NCBI RefSeq assembly: GCF_040760005.1
Contig: NZ_CP099760.1
Location: forward strand, 62,001-126,000
Reading direction: 5' to 3'
Source: Pseudomonas sp. stari2
Lineage (GTDB): Bacteria; Pseudomonadota; Gammaproteobacteria; Pseudomonadales; Pseudomonadaceae
DNA length: 64,000 nucleotides
Part shown: positions 9,448 through 18,689 of the stretch, piece by piece
How the letters are laid out: every line of letters begins with the position of its first letter
Position numbering within the stretch: the first letter of the stretch is position 1
Notes under the pieces: model-generated
The model's input: only the letters and a program-made list of their open reading frames with translations
The model's database searches: none
Told to the model about the DNA's origin: nothing
Position numbers and translations under genes: made by a program

Positions 9448-10637
9448 CCTTGGTGGTCGGTGTGGAGGGTGGAGATCAGGCGGATCTGTTCTTCGTAAGC
9501 CTGGGCGAAGTCGCGCGCCAGCAGGCGCTCGCTCCAGTCATCGTCCTGACGCAACGCCTGGTGATAACGGTTGAACGCTCTCCAGCGGCCGCCGGAGGTG
9601 GCGAGCAACGGCTTGTTGTCGCGCTCGAAACGCAGGGTCAACTGTTCCGGCGAGAAGTGCTCCAGGGTGCCGCGCACCGCCGCACGGCTGGCGGTTAGCA
9701 GCGCCACCTGATGCGCCTGCAAGTCGCGGAACGCACGGGAGATCGCCTGCTCGGCCGGCAAGTGTCCCGGCTTGTGCGGCTGCAACAGGATGTCCAGCGC
9801 TTCGCTCGGATCGACCGCGAACTTCAGCGGGTTCTTGTTGGTGCCTTGCACGGTGGTCTGGGCCAGACGCAGCTCGTTCTTCAGCTCCGAGCGGGTGCGC
9901 AGGCTCTGTTGCAGACCACCGATGCTCTGGCGCAGCAGACGCGCCGCATTCAGCGCGAGGGCTTCACGTTCGTCGTGGCCGAGGTGCTTCACGTCCACGC
10001 CGAGGGCTGCGCCGAATTTGTCCCAGAACGTTTCGCTCTGACGCTCGACGGCTTTCGGTGCAGGCGCGGGCTCAGGTTTGGGCTCGACGATCAACTCCGG
10101 CACCATCAGGCTTTCCATGTCGATACGCGCATAGTCGGCGCGCTGACGGGAGTCCGCGGGGTCGGTGGTCGGCGCGAGCATTTCCTCGAATTCCGAGTAC
10201 ACGCGCTCTTGCTGCTCCAGCGACTTCAACGGATCGAGATCAAGGAACGCATCGTCCGGAATGATGCTGCCAGCGGCACGCGGCAAGCCCACTTCGCCAT
10301 CGAACGTCGCCGGGTCACGCACCAGTCGCGCACGAATCTCGAAGTCGCCCAGCACGTAGGTGCTGCCGTGCTCGATGCGCACCGGTTCACCCTTGTGCAG
10401 GCGTGCGCCGCTTTCGCCGTCCTGCACCCCATTGCTGCTGGTATCGGTCAGGAAAAACGTGCCCTCGCGATAGCTGACAATCGCGTGATGGTTGGACAGG
10501 TGCCGCTTGCGGTCCGGGATGATCCAGTCGCAGTCCTCGCCCCGCCCGATCACGCCGCCGGCCTGTTTGAAGGTCCGCTGGCACAGCTCGGTGGGCACGA
10601 ACTGCTTGGTGTTCAGCATTTCGAAAACCAATTCCAT
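9444..10637 (-). CDS. fha: FHA-domain protein of the T6SS (Fha/TagH)
   Basis: A 397-residue protein with an N-terminal forkhead-associated domain that reads phosphothreonine. VIGRGEDCDWIIPD, the HLSNHHAIV strand and DTSSNGV within the first 80 residues are the FHA phosphopeptide-binding signatures. The C-terminal part (FWDKFGAALGVDVKHL onward) is the TagH/ImpI-type helical region seen in T6SS Fha proteins. Given the kinase and phosphatase further down the operon, the inferred role is to relay Thr phosphorylation to assembly of the machine. It overlaps tssJ by four bases. Confidence 0.95.
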   Translation of the reverse strand: MELVFEMLNTKQFVPTELCQRTFKQAGGVIGRGEDCDWIIPDRKRHLSNHHAIVSYREGTFFLTDTSSNGVQDGESGARLHKGEPVRIEHGSTYVLGDFEIRARLVRDPATFDGEVGLPRAAGSIIPDDAFLDLDPLKSLEQQERVYSEFEEMLAPTTDPADSRQRADYARIDMESLMVPELIVEPKPEPAPAPKAVERQSETFWDKFGAALGVDVKHLGHDEREALALNAARLLRQSIGGLQQSLRTRSELKNELRLAQTTVQGTNKNPLKFAVDPSEALDILLQPHKPGHLPAEQAISRAFRDLQAHQVALLTASRAAVRGTLEHFSPEQLTLRFERDNKPLLATSGGRWRAFNRYHQALRQDDDWSERLLARDFAQAYEEQIRLISTLHTDHQG

Positions 10638-10655
10638 GTTTGATGCTCCTTGCGG

Positions 10656-10796
10656 TCACTTGCCGCGATTGACCGCCTGCGGATCACCCAATGGGCGGTA
10701 ATCGTTATCGTTGAATTTGTAATTGCCGCTGCAGCCGCCGAGGCCGCATAGAACGACGAGGGTCAGCAGGACAGCGTGCCAGTGACGAACAGACAT
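10656..10796 (-). CDS. Very small T6SS-operon lipoprotein (46 aa)
   Basis: A 46-codon gene between sfa and fha, easily missed because of its size. The product starts MSVRHWHAVLLTLVVLCGL, giving a positively charged N-region, hydrophobic core and lipobox LGGC with the modified cysteine at residue 22. The mature part is only about 25 residues and is polar (NYKFNDNDYRPLGDPQA). It ends 18 bases before the fha start and lies in the same transcription unit. HSI-II clusters of Pseudomonas are known to carry a small uncharacterised gene at this point. A role as an envelope-complex accessory is inference from position only. Confidence 0.8.
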   Translation of the reverse strand: MSVRHWHAVLLTLVVLCGLGGCSGNYKFNDNDYRPLGDPQAVNRGK

Positions 10797-10828
10797 CAGA
10801 GGGTCTCCAGGTGTAGACAAAGCACAAA

Positions 10829-10851
10829 GCGCCGACCCTTTCGGGCGGCGC
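10829..10851 (-). terminator. Hairpin between sfa and the small lipoprotein gene
   Basis: Read on the minus strand, GCGCCG pairs with CGGCGC, enclosing an inner CCC/GGG pairing and a GAAA loop. It is followed by a broken T-run (TTTGTGCTTTG). This could be a leaky terminator or attenuator that lowers expression of fha and the membrane-complex genes relative to the sheath genes. Confidence 0.45.
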
Positions 10852-10889
10852 TGATATAAGCGGACGAGGTGAAACCGACGGACTTTTGC

Positions 10890-12416
<1,527 letters not shown>

Positions 12417-12426
12417 CACACTCACC

Positions 12427-15084
12427 TCAGGCGAACTCGCAGGTCACGCTGGCTTCACCGTCGAGCGTCGCATGCACGCGCTTGAGGCTTTCACCGGTGG
12501 CCATGGCGTCGAGCAGGCGGTCAGCCACCAGCGGCAGCACGTGCTGGTCGAGCAAATGGTCGATCAGGCGCGCACCGCTTTCGCTCTGGGTGCAGCGCTC
12601 GGACAGGTGATCGACGAGGTTCTGGCACCAGGTGAAATCCAGCTGACGACGGTTCAGGCGCTCGCCCAGACGACCGAGTTTGATCTCGATCAGCTCGCGC
12701 AGCACCGGGCCGCCGACCGGGTAGTACGGCACCACTTTCATCCGCGCCAGCAGGGCCGGTTTGAAGTGTTTGCTGAGTACCGGGCGAATGGTTTCTTCCA
12801 GCACTTCGGCAGTCGGACGCGCGCCGTCTTCGCAGAGGTCGCTGATCTTGTCGCTGCCCAGGTTCGAGGTCATCAGGATCAGCGTGTTGCGGAAGTCGAT
12901 CTCGCGACCTTCGCCGTCGTTGGCCACGCCTTTGTCGAAGATTTGGTAGAACAGGTTGAGCACGTCCGGATCGGCCTTCTCGACTTCATCGAGCAGCACC
13001 ACCGAGTACGGCTTCTGGCGCACGGCTTCAGTGAGCATGCCGCCCTCGCCGTAACCGACGTAGCCTGGCGGTGCACCGATCAGGCGGGAAACGGTGTGCT
13101 TCTCCTGGAACTCGGACATGTTGATGGTGGTGATGAAGCGATCGCCGCCGTACAGCAGGTCGGCGAGTGCTAGTGCAGTTTCGGTCTTGCCGACGCCGCT
13201 CGGGCCCACCAGCAGGAACACGCCGACTGGTGCATCAGGCTTGTTCAGGCCGGCAGCGGTGGCGCGCATCGAACGATCCAGTGCGTGCACGGCTTGTTCC
13301 TGACCACGGATGCGGGTGCGCAGGTCGGTGGCGAAGCTTGCGACTTTGGCGTTGTGTTCGCGGGCCAGTTGCGCCAATGGCACGCCGGTCCAGGCGCTGA
13401 TCACTTCGGCCACCAGACGCGGGCAGACTTCGAAGCTGACCAGACGCTCCTTGACCTGAGCGGCGGTCAGGGCGCTGTGGGTTTCGTTGAGTTGCGCTTC
13501 CAGCGCTTCGACGCTTTGACCTTCTTCAACTTCAGCGACCACGGTTTCGATCACCGTGCCTTCGGCGTCTTCCTCAACGCTGACGGTTGGCTCGATGGCG
13601 GCAGCTTCACGAGCCTTGGCCAGTTGCTGACGCAGCTCCAGCAGGCGCTCGGCCAGTTGCTTCTGTTCGGTCCACAGGGTTTCCAGCGCGACCATTTCGG
13701 CTTCGGCTTCGTCCAGACGCGCTTCCAGAGCATCCAGCGCTTCGTGGTCGATCAGCAGACCGGCTTCGGCATCGCGGCGCAGGGCCTGACGCTGACGGCC
13801 ACCTTCAGCCAGTTCGCCACGCAGGCGCTCCAGGCTTTCCGGGGCGGCGGCGAGGCTGATGCGAACGCGGGCGCACGCAGTGTCGAGCACATCGACGGCC
13901 TTGTCCGGCAGTTGTCGACCGGCGAGGTAACGGGCGGACAGCTCCGCTGCCGACACCACCGCGTCATCGCGCAGGTAGATGCCGTGGCTCTTCTCGTAGA
14001 CCTGAGCCAGGCCACGCAGGATGGTCACGGCTTCGCTCACGGTTGGTTCATGCAGTTGAACCGGCTGGAAACGACGGGCCAGCGCCGGGTCCTTCTCGAA
14101 GTATTTCTTGTACTCGGCCCAGGTGGTCGCGGCGATGGTGCGCAGTTCGCCACGGGCCAGCGCCGGTTTCAGCAGGTTGGCCGCGTCGGAACCGCCGGCA
14201 TTGCCGCCCGCGCCGATCAGGGTGTGGGCTTCGTCGATGAAAAGGATGATCGGCTTCGGCGAGGCTTTGACCTCGTCGATCACGCCTTTCAGACGACGTT
14301 CGAATTCACCTTTGACGCTGGCGCCCGCTTGCAGCAGGCCCATGTCCAGCGACAGCAGCTCGACGCCTTTGAGCACTTGCGGCACTTCACCGGCAGCGAT
14401 GCGCGAGGCCAGGCCTTCGACGATGGCGGTTTTACCGACACCGGCTTCACCGACCACGATCGGGTTGTTCTTGCGGCGACGGGCGAGGATGTCGACCATC
14501 TGGCGGATCGCGCCATCGCGGCACAGCACCGGGTCGAGTTTGCCGTCGCGGGCCTGCTGGGTCAGGTTGTGGGTGAAGCGCTCCAGCAGCGATTCGCCCT
14601 GGGCGGCCGGTTTGCCGTTGGTCGCGGCCTGAGGCTGTTGCGACAGGGCGAATTCTTTCAGGCGATCAATGTTCAGTTTGGCGAGCAGCGGCTGATAACG
14701 GCTGCCGGCGTAGCGCATCGGGTTGCGCAGCAGCGCGAGGATCAGCGCCGCGTCTTCGACCGAGGTCTGGCCCAGTTCGAGGTTGGCGACCAGCAGCGCG
14801 TCTTGCAGCCACTGCACCAGTTCCGGGGCAAACACCGGGTTGCGCGAGGCACTGTGTTCAACGCGAGATTGCAGCGCGGCGCTCAGTTCGCCAGCGTCAA
14901 CGTCGGCATCCTGCAGTGCGCGGGAGAGCAGACCGTTCGGACGCTCCAGCAGGCCGAGCAGCAAGTCTTCGACCAGAATCTTGCTGCCGCCACGGGCCAC
15001 GCAGCGCTCGGCCGAACGCTCCAGATCGCGACGGGTTTCGGCGTCCAGCGCCTGGATGAGTTGTTGCAGGTCTACGTTGATCAT
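12427..15084 (-). CDS. clpV: T6SS sheath-disassembly ATPase ClpV (TssH)
   Basis: An 885-residue AAA+ unfoldase that recycles the contracted TssB/TssC sheath. Visible elements are the N-terminal Clp repeat domain (about 1-150), the first ATPase site with Walker A GEAGVGKT at 212-219 and Walker B LFIDEAH at 281-287, a middle coiled region rich in Glu and Ala (about 415-545), and the second Walker A GPSGVGKT at 627-634. The middle region contains an acidic insert near 503-525. It starts 11 bases after tssG and ends close to the sfa start. Confidence 0.97.
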   Translation of the reverse strand: MINVDLQQLIQALDAETRRDLERSAERCVARGGSKILVEDLLLGLLERPNGLLSRALQDADVDAGELSAALQSRVEHSASRNPVFAPELVQWLQDALLVANLELGQTSVEDAALILALLRNPMRYAGSRYQPLLAKLNIDRLKEFALSQQPQAATNGKPAAQGESLLERFTHNLTQQARDGKLDPVLCRDGAIRQMVDILARRRKNNPIVVGEAGVGKTAIVEGLASRIAAGEVPQVLKGVELLSLDMGLLQAGASVKGEFERRLKGVIDEVKASPKPIILFIDEAHTLIGAGGNAGGSDAANLLKPALARGELRTIAATTWAEYKKYFEKDPALARRFQPVQLHEPTVSEAVTILRGLAQVYEKSHGIYLRDDAVVSAAELSARYLAGRQLPDKAVDVLDTACARVRISLAAAPESLERLRGELAEGGRQRQALRRDAEAGLLIDHEALDALEARLDEAEAEMVALETLWTEQKQLAERLLELRQQLAKAREAAAIEPTVSVEEDAEGTVIETVVAEVEEGQSVEALEAQLNETHSALTAAQVKERLVSFEVCPRLVAEVISAWTGVPLAQLAREHNAKVASFATDLRTRIRGQEQAVHALDRSMRATAAGLNKPDAPVGVFLLVGPSGVGKTETALALADLLYGGDRFITTINMSEFQEKHTVSRLIGAPPGYVGYGEGGMLTEAVRQKPYSVVLLDEVEKADPDVLNLFYQIFDKGVANDGEGREIDFRNTLILMTSNLGSDKISDLCEDGARPTAEVLEETIRPVLSKHFKPALLARMKVVPYYPVGGPVLRELIEIKLGRLGERLNRRQLDFTWCQNLVDHLSERCTQSESGARLIDHLLDQHVLPLVADRLLDAMATGESLKRVHATLDGEASVTCEFA

Positions 15085-15095
15085 GGCTCACGTCC

Positions 15096-16103
15096 TTAAT
15101 GAATTTTGCTGCCCAGGGTCACCACACCGTCTGCTTTTTCGCAGCCCAGCCAACTGGTCCACCCCAGGCGACAGTCGTTCTTCTCGCCAATGCGCAGCTC
15201 ACGGATTTCTTCCGGGCGCAGCACCAGGCGAATGTCGTAATCGAGCGGGTCACGCAAGGTGAACCGCACCAGCGCGCAGAGCGGCTGGTAACCGAAACCG
15301 ATGGGCAGGAATTCGTGGAATCGCTCCCAGTCGAGTTCTGTGATGTGAATGCGGAACTTGCCGCTGCGGTCGCGCACGCGTTCGCCCAGCACCAGGTCTT
15401 CACCCAGCACGCTGTTGGCGAAGCCGAGGCGGTTGCGCTGTTCTTCGAGGATTTCCACGCGGCGCTCGATGCACTGCTCGATGACCAGGTCTTCGTGCTT
15501 GAAGTAGTAACGCAGCACCGCTTCGATCAACGCCGCCGAGTGCGCGCGCAGGCTAAGCAGGCCGAGGTAAGGCAGCAGGCGTTTCCAGTTCAGTTCCTTG
15601 GCCTTGCGGATCTCGTCGCCGCCGAGGCCGATCAGAGCGAACAGCTGCGACGAAAACGGGTCGACCGCGCCGCTCTGGAAGCTCGCGCGATAGCGGTACT
15701 TGCGCCAGATCGGCAGCATCAGCCGTTGCAGGCGATGGTGGAACAGGTCGAGGAAGTTGCGCGTCGGGTTGCCGTCTTCGCTGTCGCCCAGGGCTTGTTC
15801 GCCGTAGAACGCCGGTAGCGGTGAACCGGAACCGACCAGGCCGATCAGGTTGAACCGCAGCCGCGCGCGCATCTGTCCGTGCTCTTCGAAAAACTCCACG
15901 CGATCGACATCGCTGCGCGGAAATCCAAGGCTCGGGTTGGCCTGGAATTCCAGCTGGTCGTACAGGTCGTCTTCGCTCAGGTACGGGTGCGCCTCGCGCA
16001 GCCGGTCGATCACCAGCAGCACGGCCTGAAACAGCGAGTACTCGCGTATTACCTTCGTCAGCCCGCTTAAAGCAGGGGCTGCAGGCCCATACGTGGTGTC
16101 CAT
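15096..16103 (-). CDS. tssG: T6SS baseplate protein TssG
   Basis: A 335-residue TssG (VasB) wedge protein of the T6SS baseplate, which forms a complex with TssF and TssE. The segment VEFFEEHGQMRARLRFNLIG and the following GSGSPLPAFYGEQAL are typical of the family. The ATG at 16103 lies 37 bases inside the 3' end of tssF, an overlap common in T6SS clusters and suggestive of coupling. Confidence 0.96.
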   Translation of the reverse strand: MDTTYGPAAPALSGLTKVIREYSLFQAVLLVIDRLREAHPYLSEDDLYDQLEFQANPSLGFPRSDVDRVEFFEEHGQMRARLRFNLIGLVGSGSPLPAFYGEQALGDSEDGNPTRNFLDLFHHRLQRLMLPIWRKYRYRASFQSGAVDPFSSQLFALIGLGGDEIRKAKELNWKRLLPYLGLLSLRAHSAALIEAVLRYYFKHEDLVIEQCIERRVEILEEQRNRLGFANSVLGEDLVLGERVRDRSGKFRIHITELDWERFHEFLPIGFGYQPLCALVRFTLRDPLDYDIRLVLRPEEIRELRIGEKNDCRLGWTSWLGCEKADGVVTLGSKIH

Positions 16104-17854
16104 TGGTACACCTCTCCCTGTGTGCTTTTTACCCGCAGCTCGTGGAATGAATTGAGACTGGCGTAAAGCGCGAAAAACTCGTTGAGAACCGAGGCGAAGA
16201 CGAACAGGTCGCCCTCACCGATATACCCTTCCGGGTCGATGGTCAGTTCGGTGCGCAGACCGCGCACCGGCAAGCCACGGTGCAGCCGGTCGACGTGGTG
16301 ATGCTTGATCAGTTTCAGACCGCCGAGCAGGCGCTTGCTGACCTTCTCCGCGTGCTGGTCGTAGTAGCGCGGCAGGTCGTAGGTTTCCAGAATCACCTTC
16401 AACGCATTGACGTCGGCTAACGACAAGTAGTTGAGCGACATGTTGCTGATCAGTTTCCACAGGAAGTCACGGTTCAGCGGCGGCGCGAAACTGGAAGTGG
16501 CCGGGGTGATGTTGCGGAAACTCAGGAACTCCGGGGTCTCTTCGCAGGCCATGCAGATCTGCCCGAGCTTGAGCTTGCGCGGCAGGTTCTGGTTGGTGCA
16601 GACCAGCTCGATCGACAGGGTTTCATGGGCTTCGGTGTGGCGGATGCCGAAGCTCAGGTAGGTGTCGAGGCCGTCGTGCAACAACGACGAGCGCTGGCGG
16701 ATGCTGTAATGCGGACGGCTGTTGGGCACGTCGAAACTCGGGTCGTGCTCGAAGGATTCGAACGGTACGTACTCCTGATAACCGAGGCCGCCGGGCTTCC
16801 AGCCGGTCACGGTTTCCACCGAGAACACGCCGCAGTTTTCCAGATCGAATTCCGCCGGCAACAGCAGGTATTCATCCTGCTTGCCGTCGAGGCGGATCGG
16901 CAGTGCGTCGTGCTTGAACAGGTTGACGATCGGCGTGCAGAACAGCTTCACGTTATCCGTCGTCGGACGCATGCGCATGATGCCGCTTTTGCGGATATCG
17001 AAGCGCAATTCCAGGCCGCGCATCTGCTTGAGGGTATCTTCCGGCAGCGCCTTGAGAATGTCCAGGCCGTGGACATCGACGAACAGGAACTTGTCCTGGA
17101 AGGCGAAGTATTCCTGCAGGTAGCGATAGCCCCGGAAGGTGTTCAGCGGATACGGGATCAACGCTTCTTCTTCGGCAAAGCCCACAGGCTTGACGCGGTC
17201 ACCCGGAATCTTGAACGCCATCGGCTTGCCGCTCACGCCATCGATAGGCTTGCCGGCGCCGTCGAGGGGGATCAGTTCGATGCCGTCGAGGTTACGCAGC
17301 AGGCTCAGGTAGAGCATCTGGCTGATGTAACGCTCGCCGGCAAAGTGCAGGCGCAGCTTGCTCAGTTCCAGCTCGCCGAGGTGGCCGTCGGCACTCATCT
17401 CCAGGCGCAGGCTGAGCAGCGAACCGTCGCCCTTCACCGAGTAGTTCAGCGCGGCCAGATCCAGCGCCATGACTTCGGTCGGGTAGCAGGTGCGGAAACG
17501 GCAGCGCACGTCTTCGATGGGCACGCTTTCAATCGGCGTATCACGCTCGACCTTCAGCGCCGGCCCCGAGCGCTTGAGCGGATCGAACTGCAGAATGCTG
17601 AACGCCGGCAGCGGGCGCATGTAGTTCGGCCACAGCAACTGCATCAGGGAATGGCTGAGCTCCGGCAACTCGTCATCGAGCTTCTGGCGCAAGCGACCGG
17701 TCAGAAACGCAAAGCCTTCCAGCAACCGCTCCACATCCGGATCCCGCCCGGCCTGCCCCAGGAACGGCGCCAACGCCGGACTACGCTCGGCGAAACGGCG
17801 GCCCAGTTGGCGCAGTGCGGTGAGTTCGCTTTGGTAGTAGTGGTTAAAGGACAC
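16067..17854 (-). CDS. tssF: T6SS baseplate protein TssF
   Basis: A 595-residue TssF (VasA) baseplate wedge subunit. The N-terminus (FNHYYQSELTALRQLGRRF, then ERSPALAPFLG and DPDVERLLEGFAFLTGR) is the family hallmark. The start is a GTG at 17854; no usable ATG lies nearby and an AGG-containing ribosome site sits upstream. A 62-base gap separates it from the second lipoprotein gene, so the canonical tssE-tssF junction is interrupted by an effector cassette. Confidence 0.96.
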   Translation of the reverse strand: MSFNHYYQSELTALRQLGRRFAERSPALAPFLGQAGRDPDVERLLEGFAFLTGRLRQKLDDELPELSHSLMQLLWPNYMRPLPAFSILQFDPLKRSGPALKVERDTPIESVPIEDVRCRFRTCYPTEVMALDLAALNYSVKGDGSLLSLRLEMSADGHLGELELSKLRLHFAGERYISQMLYLSLLRNLDGIELIPLDGAGKPIDGVSGKPMAFKIPGDRVKPVGFAEEEALIPYPLNTFRGYRYLQEYFAFQDKFLFVDVHGLDILKALPEDTLKQMRGLELRFDIRKSGIMRMRPTTDNVKLFCTPIVNLFKHDALPIRLDGKQDEYLLLPAEFDLENCGVFSVETVTGWKPGGLGYQEYVPFESFEHDPSFDVPNSRPHYSIRQRSSLLHDGLDTYLSFGIRHTEAHETLSIELVCTNQNLPRKLKLGQICMACEETPEFLSFRNITPATSSFAPPLNRDFLWKLISNMSLNYLSLADVNALKVILETYDLPRYYDQHAEKVSKRLLGGLKLIKHHHVDRLHRGLPVRGLRTELTIDPEGYIGEGDLFVFASVLNEFFALYASLNSFHELRVKSTQGEVYQWTPRMGLQPLL

Positions 17855-17916
17855 GGAGAGTTACCTGTTTATCGTTTTTTCAAGAAAACCGGGTGGGTGA
17901 TCAGCGCCAAGGCGCT

Positions 17917-18309
17917 TCACGGGCAGAAAGCCCCGTCATCGAGCGTCCAGGAGCGAACTGCTTTCTCTTCGGTCTTTTCAACGCCTGCTATCGCTTTGCG
18001 CAACGCTTGCGCATCGATGGTTTTACTGGCCGTTGGGCTTTTCAGCATCAGGTTGTATCGGTGGCTGATCTGACCCAATACGTCTTCGCCGAAGGATTGA
18101 TAGTTGGCGACGGAGTTGCGTTCATTCGGAGCCAACGTGAAGCTGCGTGGCTGATCGTCGTAGTTGGAGTCGTTTGCCAACGTCAGCTCCAGCGGTACTC
18201 CACAAGTGTTCTGCAGGTACACGTCATTGCGGTAAACCTGTTGGACAGTACAGGCAGCCAATGAGAGGCCCGCCCAGCTCGACATGTAGATCATTCCTGG
18301 CAGTTTCAT
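17917..18309 (-). CDS. Candidate immunity lipoprotein, copy 2 of a tandem pair
   Basis: A 130-residue predicted lipoprotein. Starting at the ATG at 18309, the signal sequence MKLPGMIYMSSWAGLSLAAC ends in the lipobox LAAC. The mature region begins QQVYRNDVY and carries two cysteines (NTCG and the terminal CP) that could form a disulfide in the periplasm. Aligned without gaps to the preceding gene product, I count 47 identities over 108 residues. The ATG overlaps the preceding stop by four bases (ATGA). Placement directly after a PAAR-metallopeptidase gene suggests an immunity role; no family was recognised. Confidence 0.75.
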   Translation of the reverse strand: MKLPGMIYMSSWAGLSLAACTVQQVYRNDVYLQNTCGVPLELTLANDSNYDDQPRSFTLAPNERNSVANYQSFGEDVLGQISHRYNLMLKSPTASKTIDAQALRKAIAGVEKTEEKAVRSWTLDDGAFCP

Positions 18310-18689
18310 GGGCAGATCGAAGCCTCGCGGATCGTCCACTCGCGCTGGGTTCCTTCAGTGACTTTCTCGACAACGGCCAGGCGCTGTTTCAACTGAGTAG
18401 CGTCAATGGATTTACTGCCCGCAGCGTCGTTGATGGTCAGCTGATAGTTGCTCGGGATCTGTTCGATCACGTCTTCACCGTAAGAGGCAAAGCTCGCCAC
18501 GAGCGCACGAGCGCCTGTTGCAACGGTCAGGTTGCGATCCAGTGAGTGCATGTTCGAGCTGTTGGAAACCTTCATCTCGAGTGGCTGGCCACAACGGTTT
18601 TCCATGTACACATGGTTGTTGTAGACCTGCTGCGCTGCGCAGCCGTACAGGGAGACAAACAGCAGAATGAAACCGGCGAACCTAGTCAT
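18306..18689 (-). CDS. Candidate immunity lipoprotein, copy 1 of a tandem pair
   Basis: A 127-residue predicted lipoprotein (MTRFAGFILLFVSLYGCAAQ, lipobox LYGC). I chose the ATG at 18689, with AGGG nine bases upstream, over the in-frame TTG at 18698. The start overlaps the end of the PAAR-metallopeptidase gene by eight bases, so the two are translationally coupled, as is common for effector-immunity pairs. The product shares QQVY, VY, CG.PLE, GEDV, SK.IDA and the terminal CP with its neighbour. Base composition is by eye less GC-rich than the flanking tss genes. Family not recognised; the immunity call is inference from position, coupling and periplasmic location. Confidence 0.78.
   Translation of the reverse strand: MTRFAGFILLFVSLYGCAAQQVYNNHVYMENRCGQPLEMKVSNSSNMHSLDRNLTVATGARALVASFASYGEDVIEQIPSNYQLTINDAAGSKSIDATQLKQRLAVVEKVTEGTQREWTIREASICP

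Noticed and set aside
13285..15099. 604-codon open frame on the plus strand
   Set aside because: Antisense shadow of clpV, which has all expected ATPase motifs in its own frame.
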